Below, one piece after another: positions 54,015 to 61,346 of a DNA stretch of 64,000 nucleotides. The position numbers and the translations under genes are program-made. This stretch comes from Deefgea rivuli DSM 18356 (GTDB taxonomy: Bacteria > Pseudomonadota > Gammaproteobacteria > Burkholderiales > Chitinibacteraceae). Positions within the stretch are counted from its first letter, which is position 1, and every line of letters begins with the position of its first letter. The stretch is from contig NZ_JHVM01000013.1 in assembly GCF_000620145.1 (NCBI RefSeq), positions 1-64,000 on the forward strand, in the 5' to 3' direction. The notes beneath the pieces were generated by a model. That model had not been told where the DNA came from. It did not search any database and saw nothing but the letters and a program-made list of their open reading frames with translations.

Positions 54015-55814
54015 TTATTTTGCAAAGTAAGCGCTGTGGCTTTTTGCAAATTGGTAAGCTTGTTTGCTGTCCCAGTTGATTGACCACGTCATAATGCCGC
54101 GGAAATCAGGTTGTGCTTTTGCTGGTTTGTAAGTGCCGCAGTTTTGCAATTTCATAATGCAATCTAGCGCTTTTTGCGTGTCGGCAATCGACAAGTAGCC
54201 GCCCGATGGCGCGGCGCCTGCGGTTGATGGCAAGCCAAAGCCAACTTGATCGGCGCGCAATGGTGGGAATGGTTTGCTCACGTCGCCGCCCAGATTAAAG
54301 CCAGACAACAACATATCGCTCATCGCCACTTGGAAATCGATGGTGCTTTGCGCGTAGATTTTGCCGTCCGGTGCATTGATACTGCCGGTGTTGTAATGCT
54401 GAACGTGCAGCATATTCAGGTCATCACGCAGGCCGTGGATGATAGGCAAGTAGCCGCCCCATGTGCCGCCATAGTAGCCGTAGCCACCTTGCACGTAGTT
54501 CACTTCTGGCGCCATCGTCAGGATGAATTTGTCACCAAAGCGTGCTTTGATGGCTTTCACGCCGGCAATGATATTGACGATTTGCGGTGTCACTGGTTTA
54601 CGGAAATCATCGCTCGCGGTGATGGTGAGATTGTTTTCCATATCCAAATCAAGGCCATCGAAACCGTATTTCGCGATGATGTCGCCTAGGGTTTTGATAA
54701 AGCGCTCACGGGCTTCAAGCGAATCAATGACGATCACGCCATTCGCGCCGCCCAAGGACACCAATACTTTGGTGCCTTGTGATTGCTTGAGTTTAATGTC
54801 GGCTATGAATTCAGCTTCATTAAACAATTTATCCAGCACAAACGCAGCCGTGCCTTTTGGCGCGGCTTGATCGCCTTCAACAAACGACACATTGATAATG
54901 TTGTATTCAGCCGGCACGTCTTTCAAACGCATCACGCCAGAACCATTATCAAAGTTGTGCCAGTAACCGACCACCACGTGTTTTGGCAGCAAGCCAGTGC
55001 TTGGCGTGGTGCTTGGTGTTGGCGTAGTTGAAGGTGTTGCAGTTGGTGTCGCAGTCGCAGTTGGGGTTGGCGTTGCGATTAAAATTTGTTTCCAGCCTAT
55101 CGTGCAACCAGAGGCGTCTTTAATCGCCTCGTAAGTGTATCCGGCAGGAGGAGGCATCAAGGTTGGCAAGCTTGGGCAAGCAGATGCCGATGGTGTTGGC
55201 GTGACTACGATTGGCGTAGCAGTTGCTGTTGGTGTCGGCGTTACGGCTGTGCCAGAAACCAATTTCCACGGTCCCCATTGATCCGCGCCCGGTACATTGC
55301 CTTGCGTCCACCATTTTGCTTCATATACAGCGCTACCGACGCTAACACGAGCGCCGCCGTTATACACGGTGGCGGCGTTCCATGCTGGTATACCAGCTAC
55401 AGGTGTTGCTGTGGCGGTTGGCGTTGGTGTTGGTGTTGGAGGAGGCGTTGCTGTGCCGGTAACGACCCATTCTGTAGCGCAGGTCACTGAATCTATTATT
55501 TTCCAGTAGCCGTACTGAGATGGTGTTCTGATTGGGCATACTGGTGGCGCTGTAAATGTCGGCGTTGGTGACGGTGTCGCGCTGCTGGTTCCCGTTTCTT
55601 TCCATAATGTTGGCGTAGAAGCTGGGTTCCAGCCTGCGCCCGCATAGGCAGTATGGGTAACCAAAGCGCTATAGGTTTTGCCGTTGTAATCAACAACGGT
55701 ATTGACTTGATACGTCGTGTCTTCTTGCCAAGCCGCTGCGTGAACGCCTGCAGCGAGCAGCAGGCCGCCGAGTAGGGCGGCTAAGCGAGTTTTATTTGAG
55801 CGTGATTTTGCCAT
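54015..55814 (-). CDS. Secreted GH18 chitinase with four binding modules
   Basis: 599 residues. Signal peptide (about 1-26); CBM5/12-type modules at 28-75 (AWQEDTTYQVN) and 142-188 (AWNAATVYNGG), both rich in Trp; two small Cys-pair modules at 92-118 and 212-246; Thr-Pro linkers between; GH18 catalytic domain from about 277 with DGLDLDME at 386-393 (acid Glu393) and SLGG near 353. The enzyme should cleave chitin outside the cell. The linkers are repetitive at the DNA level and prone to slippage. No regulator is adjacent. Confidence 0.95.
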   Translation of the reverse strand: MAKSRSNKTRLAALLGGLLLAAGVHAAAWQEDTTYQVNTVVDYNGKTYSALVTHTAYAGAGWNPASTPTLWKETGTSSATPSPTPTFTAPPVCPIRTPSQYGYWKIIDSVTCATEWVVTGTATPPPTPTPTPTATATPVAGIPAWNAATVYNGGARVSVGSAVYEAKWWTQGNVPGADQWGPWKLVSGTAVTPTPTATATPIVVTPTPSASACPSLPTLMPPPAGYTYEAIKDASGCTIGWKQILIATPTPTATATPTATPSTTPTPSTTPSTGLLPKHVVVGYWHNFDNGSGVMRLKDVPAEYNIINVSFVEGDQAAPKGTAAFVLDKLFNEAEFIADIKLKQSQGTKVLVSLGGANGVIVIDSLEARERFIKTLGDIIAKYGFDGLDLDMENNLTITASDDFRKPVTPQIVNIIAGVKAIKARFGDKFILTMAPEVNYVQGGYGYYGGTWGGYLPIIHGLRDDLNMLHVQHYNTGSINAPDGKIYAQSTIDFQVAMSDMLLSGFNLGGDVSKPFPPLRADQVGFGLPSTAGAAPSGGYLSIADTQKALDCIMKLQNCGTYKPAKAQPDFRGIMTWSINWDSKQAYQFAKSHSAYFAK

Positions 55815-56066
55815 TGTCGTCTCTTCCTCTTATTAGTTTGCGGCGACAGGGTCTGCCGCGTTTGGCCTGAATCGAATGTTCAGGTCTCACGCGATCTTAT
55901 CTGCTTTTCTTACGAAGTAAAAACCTTGCTGGTCAAATGTGGTTTATCCAGACAAGTGGTGGCTGATTGAATTGGATTTATTGTGGGTATGAATTGCGCT
56001 CATGCCAAAGCGGGCTGTGGAGTGGTAACATTCACTTCTTTGTGATTGTGAATAAGTTGCCGCGCT

Positions 56067-56903
56067 ATGACCCATCCTTTGCGTCCGATTAGTTTTGAAT
56101 TTTTCCCGCCAAAAACCGACGAAGGTGCGGCTAAATTGGCGACAACGCGCAGGCAACTCGCGCAATTTAACCCTGAATTTTTCTCGGTAACGTTTGGCGC
56201 GGGCGGCACAACGCAAGAAGGCACTTTGCGCGCCGTGGTAGATATTCAAGCCGCTGGTCATTCGGCTGCACCGCATTTATCTTGCGTTGGTTCGACCAAA
56301 GAGAATATTCGCGCTGTGGTGCAGCAATATAAAGATCACGGTATCAAGCATATTGTCGCGCTGCGCGGCGATATTCCATCGGGTATGGGCGAGTTTGGTG
56401 AGTTTCGTTACGCCAATGAATTGGTCACTTTTTTACGCAATGAATTTGGCGATTGGTTTCATATCGAAGTCGCCGCTTATCCAGAATTTCATCCGCAATC
56501 GCCCAACGCCGAAGCTGATATTCGCAACTTTGTGAATAAAGTGAACGCGGGTGCGAATTCGGCGATTACGCAGTATTTCTTTAATGCCGATGCCTACTTC
56601 CGTTTTGTCGATGAAGTACAAGGGCGCGGTGTGAATATCCCAATCGTGCCGGGCATTATGCCAATTCAAAACTACAGCCAATTGCAGCGTTTCTCGGATA
56701 TGTGCGGCGCAGAAATCCCGCGCTGGTTGCGTTTGCGTTTGCAATCGTATTCTGACGACACCGCGTCGATTCGTGCTTTTGGTTTGGATTTTGTTACAGA
56801 ACTATCAGATCGCCTGTTAGCGGGCGGCGCACCGGGCCTGCATTTCTATACCTTGAATGCCGCAGGCGCGGTATCGACGGTGTGTCAGCGACTGGGGTAT
56901 TAA
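56067..56903 (+). CDS. metF: 5,10-methylenetetrahydrofolate reductase
   Basis: An FAD TIM-barrel enzyme that makes 5-methyl-tetrahydrofolate for methionine synthesis. The N-terminal SFEFFPPKTDEG motif holds the catalytic Glu; LRGD and GANSAITQYFFN follow. 278 residues, normal. No SAM or SAH riboswitch was seen in the 250 bases upstream. Repeat copy 10 starts right after the stop, then a terminator. Confidence 0.96.
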   Translation: MTHPLRPISFEFFPPKTDEGAAKLATTRRQLAQFNPEFFSVTFGAGGTTQEGTLRAVVDIQAAGHSAAPHLSCVGSTKENIRAVVQQYKDHGIKHIVALRGDIPSGMGEFGEFRYANELVTFLRNEFGDWFHIEVAAYPEFHPQSPNAEADIRNFVNKVNAGANSAITQYFFNADAYFRFVDEVQGRGVNIPIVPGIMPIQNYSQLQRFSDMCGAEIPRWLRLRLQSYSDDTASIRAFGLDFVTELSDRLLAGGAPGLHFYTLNAAGAVSTVCQRLGY

Positions 56904-56954
56904 TGGGTATTGTTCGCTAGCTATTGCTAGAGAAAGCTCATATCAATATACCCG
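56904..56954. repeat. 51-bp palindromic repeat, copy 10
   Basis: TGGGTATTG...CAATATACCCG. It starts at the base following the metF stop codon. Confidence 0.88.
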
Positions 56955-56957
56955 TAG

Positions 56958-56986
56958 AAGGCTTGCCGTGTGGCAAGCCTTTTTTA
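56958..56986 (+). terminator. metF terminator
   Basis: AAGGCTTGCC, GTGT loop, GGCAAGCCTT and a T run. It overlaps the stop codon of the convergent lipoprotein gene. Confidence 0.9.
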
Positions 56987-57448
56987 TTTCTGGATAGGGA
57001 GCGCTTGAACGCGGGCTGTTTGGCCGTTGGTGATGACGTCGACTTTTTGCCCAATCTGAAACGCCGGTTGCATGTCTTGCACAATCACCAAGCGCTCGCC
57101 GTTGTCTTGCATCCTTATCGTTAGTTCTTGCGCGGTTTTTTGTGTGAGTTCTCGCTCCATCTGATTACCCAAAAAGCCACCTAATAGCGCGCCAAATACG
57201 CTGCTAATTGCGCTACCACTGCCGTTTCCAATATGGTTGCCGGCCAAAATACCACCGATCACGCCACCGGCAATACTGCCAATGCCGCTACTGTCTTGCA
57301 CGGCTATCATGTGAATTCGCTCAATCTGGCCGCTACGCGCTTGTGCGATTGGGCGAGCCGGTGTGCCGTCGATGGTGGGGGCGGTGCTGCAGGCACTGAG
57401 CAACAGGCTGGCGCCCAAGAGGATCTGGCAGAATAAGGTTTTAGACAT
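56984..57448 (-). CDS. Glycine-zipper 2TM lipoprotein (SlyB/17-kDa antigen type)
   Basis: 154 residues. The signal peptide ends in the lipobox L-S-A-C (about Cys20). A glycine-zipper region at about 55-98 (GSIAGGVIGGILAGNHIG, FGALLGGFLGNQMER) fits the family. It is expected in the outer membrane, and its role is structural or unknown. Convergent with metF. Confidence 0.87.
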   Translation of the reverse strand: MSKTLFCQILLGASLLLSACSTAPTIDGTPARPIAQARSGQIERIHMIAVQDSSGIGSIAGGVIGGILAGNHIGNGSGSAISSVFGALLGGFLGNQMERELTQKTAQELTIRMQDNGERLVIVQDMQPAFQIGQKVDVITNGQTARVQALPIQK

Positions 57449-57518
57449 GGCAGGCTCGTCGATTTTCTTTTAATTCTGTTATTTTACGCTTGCTGAGCCG
57501 TATTCGCTGTGCACTTTG

Positions 57519-58115
57519 TCAGTTTGCGCGGCGGCGATACCAGCCTGTGAGCGAGAGGCGTTCGCGCTGTGCAGGCAGCACTTCGTGCTCAAATCGATTG
57601 GATAAAAACACCACCAAAGTGCCGCCATGCGGCGTGACATCGATGTGGTTTTCAGCGTCCAGATAAATCCGCAACTGCCCGCCGTCGGCCTCGCCCCAAT
57701 TGTGATTTAGATATTGCACGATGGTGACGACGCGCGTGTCTTGATCGCGGTGTTGATCTAAATGGCGGCGGTAAAAGCTGCCAATTGGATAGCGCGCAAA
57801 ATGCCATTCCAGCTCAGCCAAGCCCAGATACAGCTCTCGGTTAAGCAGCTGCTGCAAGTCGCTCATACGCTGATTGGCCGCAGCCATCTCTGCATCATCG
57901 TTTTCAACCCACAGCACCGCATCGCCGCGAATCTCTTGGCGCACTTGATGCGCTGCTTCACGCCCTACGCCAGCTGCGACAAATTGCGCTTGCCGCACGC
58001 TGGCTAAGTTTTGCAACTCAGCCAGCGCCTCAGCGGGCAGAAAATTAGGCAACACAATCCAGCCAGGGCCCGCTAGCGCATCGGCGATGATTTCGTTGAG
58101 TGCGGCAGAACTCAT
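57519..58115 (-). CDS. 2OG-Fe(II) oxygenase (prolyl hydroxylase-like)
   Basis: 198 residues. The iron triad is H118-x-D120 in RRHLDQH and H177 in RFEHEVLP; R186 (RLSLTGWYRRR) should bind 2-oxoglutarate. This is a complete catalytic set of the P4Hc type. The substrate is unknown. It overlaps the upstream gcr-type gene by four bases. Confidence 0.9.
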   Translation of the reverse strand: MSSAALNEIIADALAGPGWIVLPNFLPAEALAELQNLASVRQAQFVAAGVGREAAHQVRQEIRGDAVLWVENDDAEMAAANQRMSDLQQLLNRELYLGLAELEWHFARYPIGSFYRRHLDQHRDQDTRVVTIVQYLNHNWGEADGGQLRIYLDAENHIDVTPHGGTLVVFLSNRFEHEVLPAQRERLSLTGWYRRRAN

Positions 58116-60109
58116 GCGCTTTTGTCCTCGATAGCAACCGTTTTGGGGGCGATAAACAAATCAAGCGGTCTGCTCAGTGCACGGCGCCAGAATTTGCCCC
58201 ACAGCGGTTGTAACTCGCGCAGATGGCGTTTACGCGAGCGCATCGCGACCCATAGCGCCAAAGTGAAACTAACAAATAAATTGGTCGCTCCTATCATCGC
58301 AACGCAAGCTGCGCCCCATGCCACAATCGGCCACGCCAGCGTGAAATCGAAGGCAACGACGGCATAAGCTAGGTTGGCCGCAGAGAAAGTAATGTGGCGT
58401 ATATCGAGCGGTAGCCCGAGTAGAAAGCCGATGGTGCCGATACTCCCTAGCATAATCCCGAAATAGAAATTACCCGCCAGCGCGCCCAGATTGTGCTCGA
58501 TATATTGGCCAAGGCGGCGGCTACGGTTTTCACCGAAAATTTTATTCAGTAGCGGCAGTGCGGCAATGCGTTGCGGGATTTGGTTATACAGCGATTTATT
58601 ATCGTAATAGCCTGAAATCAAACCGGCTAAAAACAGGCAGCAACCCGCAATCGCCGCGTAAAACAGCGCATGGCCAGTAATCGGCTGTAATTCGCTCAGC
58701 ATTTTGGTGGCCTTGGTGGTGTCGACCACGTGATAGCCCAATTCATACCACCAGAACCATGCAATCCCCAGCGCGACCGGAATCGCCAGCAATACATTAC
58801 CGATAATGGCGATAAATTGAGTGCGGATGACTTTGACCATCAGGTCGACCAGTTCGCCATAAGTGTCGACTTTTTTGTTTTCAAGCGAAGGGAGTACGGC
58901 GGCAATCCGTGCTGCGGTCATCGCCGGCTGCTTGGTGGCCACGGTGAAGTGCAGAATATGAATCAGCATAAAGCCCAGTGCGTAATTCATGCTGAATGCA
59001 AAGGCTTCGAGCAGTGGCGGTAAATGCGCTTTGGCCGATAAAATTTTGATCAAAGCCATAAAGCCGACAATCACACCGGCACCTGCGGCCGAGCGGAACA
59101 TTTGCAGCCATTCGCGGCGCGTTTCCGAAATATAGTGCTCGCCGGTATGGCTGGCGTGCTCGGTGATTTGTAGCGCCAGCAGTTCGGTGTTTTCGGCAAG
59201 TACATCGCGAATGCTGTACTTGCGATTTTCGGCTTTAACCAGTTCAAGGAATAAGCCTAATAAAGCGGGAGAATGCTTGGCTTCGGGTGTGGAATCGACC
59301 AACTGAAATAGTGTTTTTAGTCGATCAATATGCTGCTTTAAGCGTAATAAATGATAAGTCAGGCTCACTGATGCGCCATTCTTGGCGGCACGTTTCCAGA
59401 CTTTGGCAATGATGGTTTCGCACTGCTCAAGCAAGACCAGAATATGCAAATGATCTTCATCGGGTGGACGGCGGGCGGTGAGGTCTTCGCGATAGCGCTC
59501 GATATAGCTCAATACTTCGGCATTTAAGCGCACAAACGGCGATTCAAATCGTTCAACATCAGGATGATTTAAAACGATTTCTGGCTCAAGGCCAATCGCC
59601 GACAATCGGCAAGACAGCACTTGAATCGCTTCCAGCTGTTGCAAGCGAATATGTGTGGGGATTTCAATGGGGTTGAGTTCTTCAATATGTGCTGCTGCAC
59701 CAACTTCAAACCAAACCTCTTGGGGTATGGCGTTCAACCATATGTAATCATAATGGTTGGGGAATAATACCCCGAATAAATCTTTGAGATATTCAGGCTT
59801 AACGGGCGGTGGTAAGAGTTTGGAGCCAATCCGGCGAATGATTGCAGTCGAAATACTCTCATTGGATAAAATGCCGGTATCGGTATAGAGCTGAACTTGG
59901 CGAGTAGTGCCCAATAAAGCAAATAATTGTGTGCGCAGCGCAGCGCGATATTCGGGGTGTTGTTCTAGCAAATAGCATAGCGCGCGGGTGTTATTAATAG
60001 CGGTAACGGTATCGCTGATTTTACCGGGACGCAGTGCGTCGACTAGTTCTTTGAGGCTAGTGAGTGGATCGCTTTTGGCGTCCATCATGCGGCGTAGAGT
60101 GTGTTCCAT
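58112..60109 (-). CDS. Gcr-family membrane protein ('site-specific recombinase')
   Basis: 665 residues. The N-terminal 300 are soluble and helical; several membrane helices follow between about 335 and 640. The sequence matches what is often called site-specific recombinase in Neisseria and other betaproteobacteria, but no tyrosine or serine recombinase motif is visible and the many membrane helices argue against such a role. Co-translated with the 2OG oxygenase. The true function is unknown. Confidence 0.78.
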   Translation of the reverse strand: MEHTLRRMMDAKSDPLTSLKELVDALRPGKISDTVTAINNTRALCYLLEQHPEYRAALRTQLFALLGTTRQVQLYTDTGILSNESISTAIIRRIGSKLLPPPVKPEYLKDLFGVLFPNHYDYIWLNAIPQEVWFEVGAAAHIEELNPIEIPTHIRLQQLEAIQVLSCRLSAIGLEPEIVLNHPDVERFESPFVRLNAEVLSYIERYREDLTARRPPDEDHLHILVLLEQCETIIAKVWKRAAKNGASVSLTYHLLRLKQHIDRLKTLFQLVDSTPEAKHSPALLGLFLELVKAENRKYSIRDVLAENTELLALQITEHASHTGEHYISETRREWLQMFRSAAGAGVIVGFMALIKILSAKAHLPPLLEAFAFSMNYALGFMLIHILHFTVATKQPAMTAARIAAVLPSLENKKVDTYGELVDLMVKVIRTQFIAIIGNVLLAIPVALGIAWFWWYELGYHVVDTTKATKMLSELQPITGHALFYAAIAGCCLFLAGLISGYYDNKSLYNQIPQRIAALPLLNKIFGENRSRRLGQYIEHNLGALAGNFYFGIMLGSIGTIGFLLGLPLDIRHITFSAANLAYAVVAFDFTLAWPIVAWGAACVAMIGATNLFVSFTLALWVAMRSRKRHLRELQPLWGKFWRRALSRPLDLFIAPKTVAIEDKSA

Positions 60110-60416
60110 CTTGGTTTTAATCCATCGTAATCGTCGGAATGAAGGCGCAGCAGCTTGGATCTGACAGGCTGCACGATGAAGCGTTCGATCTACTTTATTA
60201 CAGTAGCCGTCCGAGTTTGATAGCGCCGATTGTACCTTGCTTTAATTCAAGGCATGAATTCAAGTCAGCGTATTAAGCACAATTTGGCCGAGTTGCACCG
60301 TGCGTATTGGCCGCTTTGCACTTCAATCGGCAGCCTTGCAATGGGCTGGGCGCGTACGTGGACGTTGCCAATGTCATCCCCTACAATGGTGCTTTCTGTA
60401 AAAGAAAGGTACTGCA
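60110..60416. other. Divergent promoter region, Gcr / GST
   Basis: No supported gene in these 307 bases. A plus-strand frame at 60230-60439 lacks family features and runs into the GST gene. It should contain the promoters of both flanking genes; none stands out. Confidence 0.4.
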
Positions 60417-61112
60417 ATGTTAACGTTACATGGCTTTAGCCCTGCTTTTGGTTTACCCGATGTCAGCCCATTTGTGATTAAAGCGCAGCTTTTACTGAAA
60501 CTTTCAGGCTTGCCGTTTGAGATGCGCTACAGCGGCCTAAAAGGCGCACCGAATGGCAAATTGCCGTGGCTAGAAGACGGCGCTGCTGTTATTGCTGATT
60601 CAACCCGAATTCGTTGGCATCTAGAGCAACAGCATGGTGTTGATTTCTCGGGTGGCTACGACGCTAACGCACTCGCTGTAGCGTGGGCTGTTGAGAAAAT
60701 GCTCGAAGATCATTGCTATTGGCTTGGCGTGTATGCGCGCTGGGCGGACGATAGCAATTTTTCTAGCAGCACGGTGAAGCTGTTCAGAAAAGTCCCGCTG
60801 CCTCTGCGCGGTGTGGTGAGTTGGATGGTGCGGCGGCGATTTAACGCCGCTTTGCACGCGCAAGGTACATCGCGTCTGAGCGATGTTGATCGTGCGCGGC
60901 TGGCGCAAGAACTGATGCGTTCAGTGGCCGTCATTTTGGGCGACAAACCTTACTTACTCGGCGACACGCCCTGCGGTGCAGATGCCACCGTCTTCGCCTT
61001 CATCGCCACCGCCCTCAGCCCCAATTTCACCTCATCTCTTCGAGACGCTGCCCAAGCGCAGCCGAATCTGGTCGCTTATGTTGCGCGATTGCGGGAGATG
61101 TATTTTGCGTGA
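60417..61112 (+). CDS. Glutathione S-transferase family protein
   Basis: 231 residues. The thioredoxin-like N-terminal domain (about 1-75) ends with GKLPWLEDGAAVIADS, the usual cis-Pro and Ser region that binds glutathione, and an all-helical C-terminal domain follows with CGADATVFAF near 195. It looks closer to the metaxin/FAX-type GST branch than to detoxifying ones. AAAGG lies eight bases ahead of the ATG. Substrate unknown. Confidence 0.86.
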   Translation: MLTLHGFSPAFGLPDVSPFVIKAQLLLKLSGLPFEMRYSGLKGAPNGKLPWLEDGAAVIADSTRIRWHLEQQHGVDFSGGYDANALAVAWAVEKMLEDHCYWLGVYARWADDSNFSSSTVKLFRKVPLPLRGVVSWMVRRRFNAALHAQGTSRLSDVDRARLAQELMRSVAVILGDKPYLLGDTPCGADATVFAFIATALSPNFTSSLRDAAQAQPNLVAYVARLREMYFA

Positions 61113-61137
61113 ATGGGTTAGAGCTTAGAAATACTAA

Positions 61138-61188
61138 TGGGTATGTTCACGTATTCTTTAATATTAAAGGCTTATGTGTATATACCTA
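61138..61188. repeat. 51-bp palindromic repeat, copy 11
   Basis: TGGGTATGTT...GTATATACCTA, with TAT instead of TAG at positions 15-17. It lies 25 bases after the GST stop. Confidence 0.8.
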
Positions 61189-61271
61189 TGTTTTATTTTT
61201 TCTTGTTGTTGAGTTGTTATTTTTCGTAAGTCATCGCATTTGAAATGCGTCTTGTAATGCAATCTTCTACT

Positions 61272-61305
61272 TAAAGTTGAGTAATCCTCAACTTTTATCT
61301 TTTTT
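61272..61305 (+). terminator. Terminator-like hairpin after the GST gene
   Basis: AAAGTTGAG and CTCAACTTT form a 9-bp stem followed by TATCTTTTTT. It is about 160 bases past the stop and ahead of the protease promoter. Confidence 0.6.
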
Positions 61306-61346
61306 ATATCTGGCATAATGCAGCGTCAAAATGTCTTGAGCCTGTC

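Noticed and set aside
55020-55480. Short tandem repeats as a CRISPR or satellite
   Set aside because: They encode the Thr-Pro linkers of the chitinase and are not spaced like a CRISPR array.
53490-57448. Possible methionine or SAH riboswitch at metF
   Set aside because: No conserved core or terminator arrangement was seen in the 250 bases upstream of metF.
58112-60109. Site-specific recombinase as evidence of a mobile element
   Set aside because: The protein is a membrane protein without recombinase motifs; no attachment sites, integrase or cargo are present.
60230-60439. 69-codon plus-strand frame before the GST gene
   Set aside because: It lacks family features and runs out of frame into the GST start.
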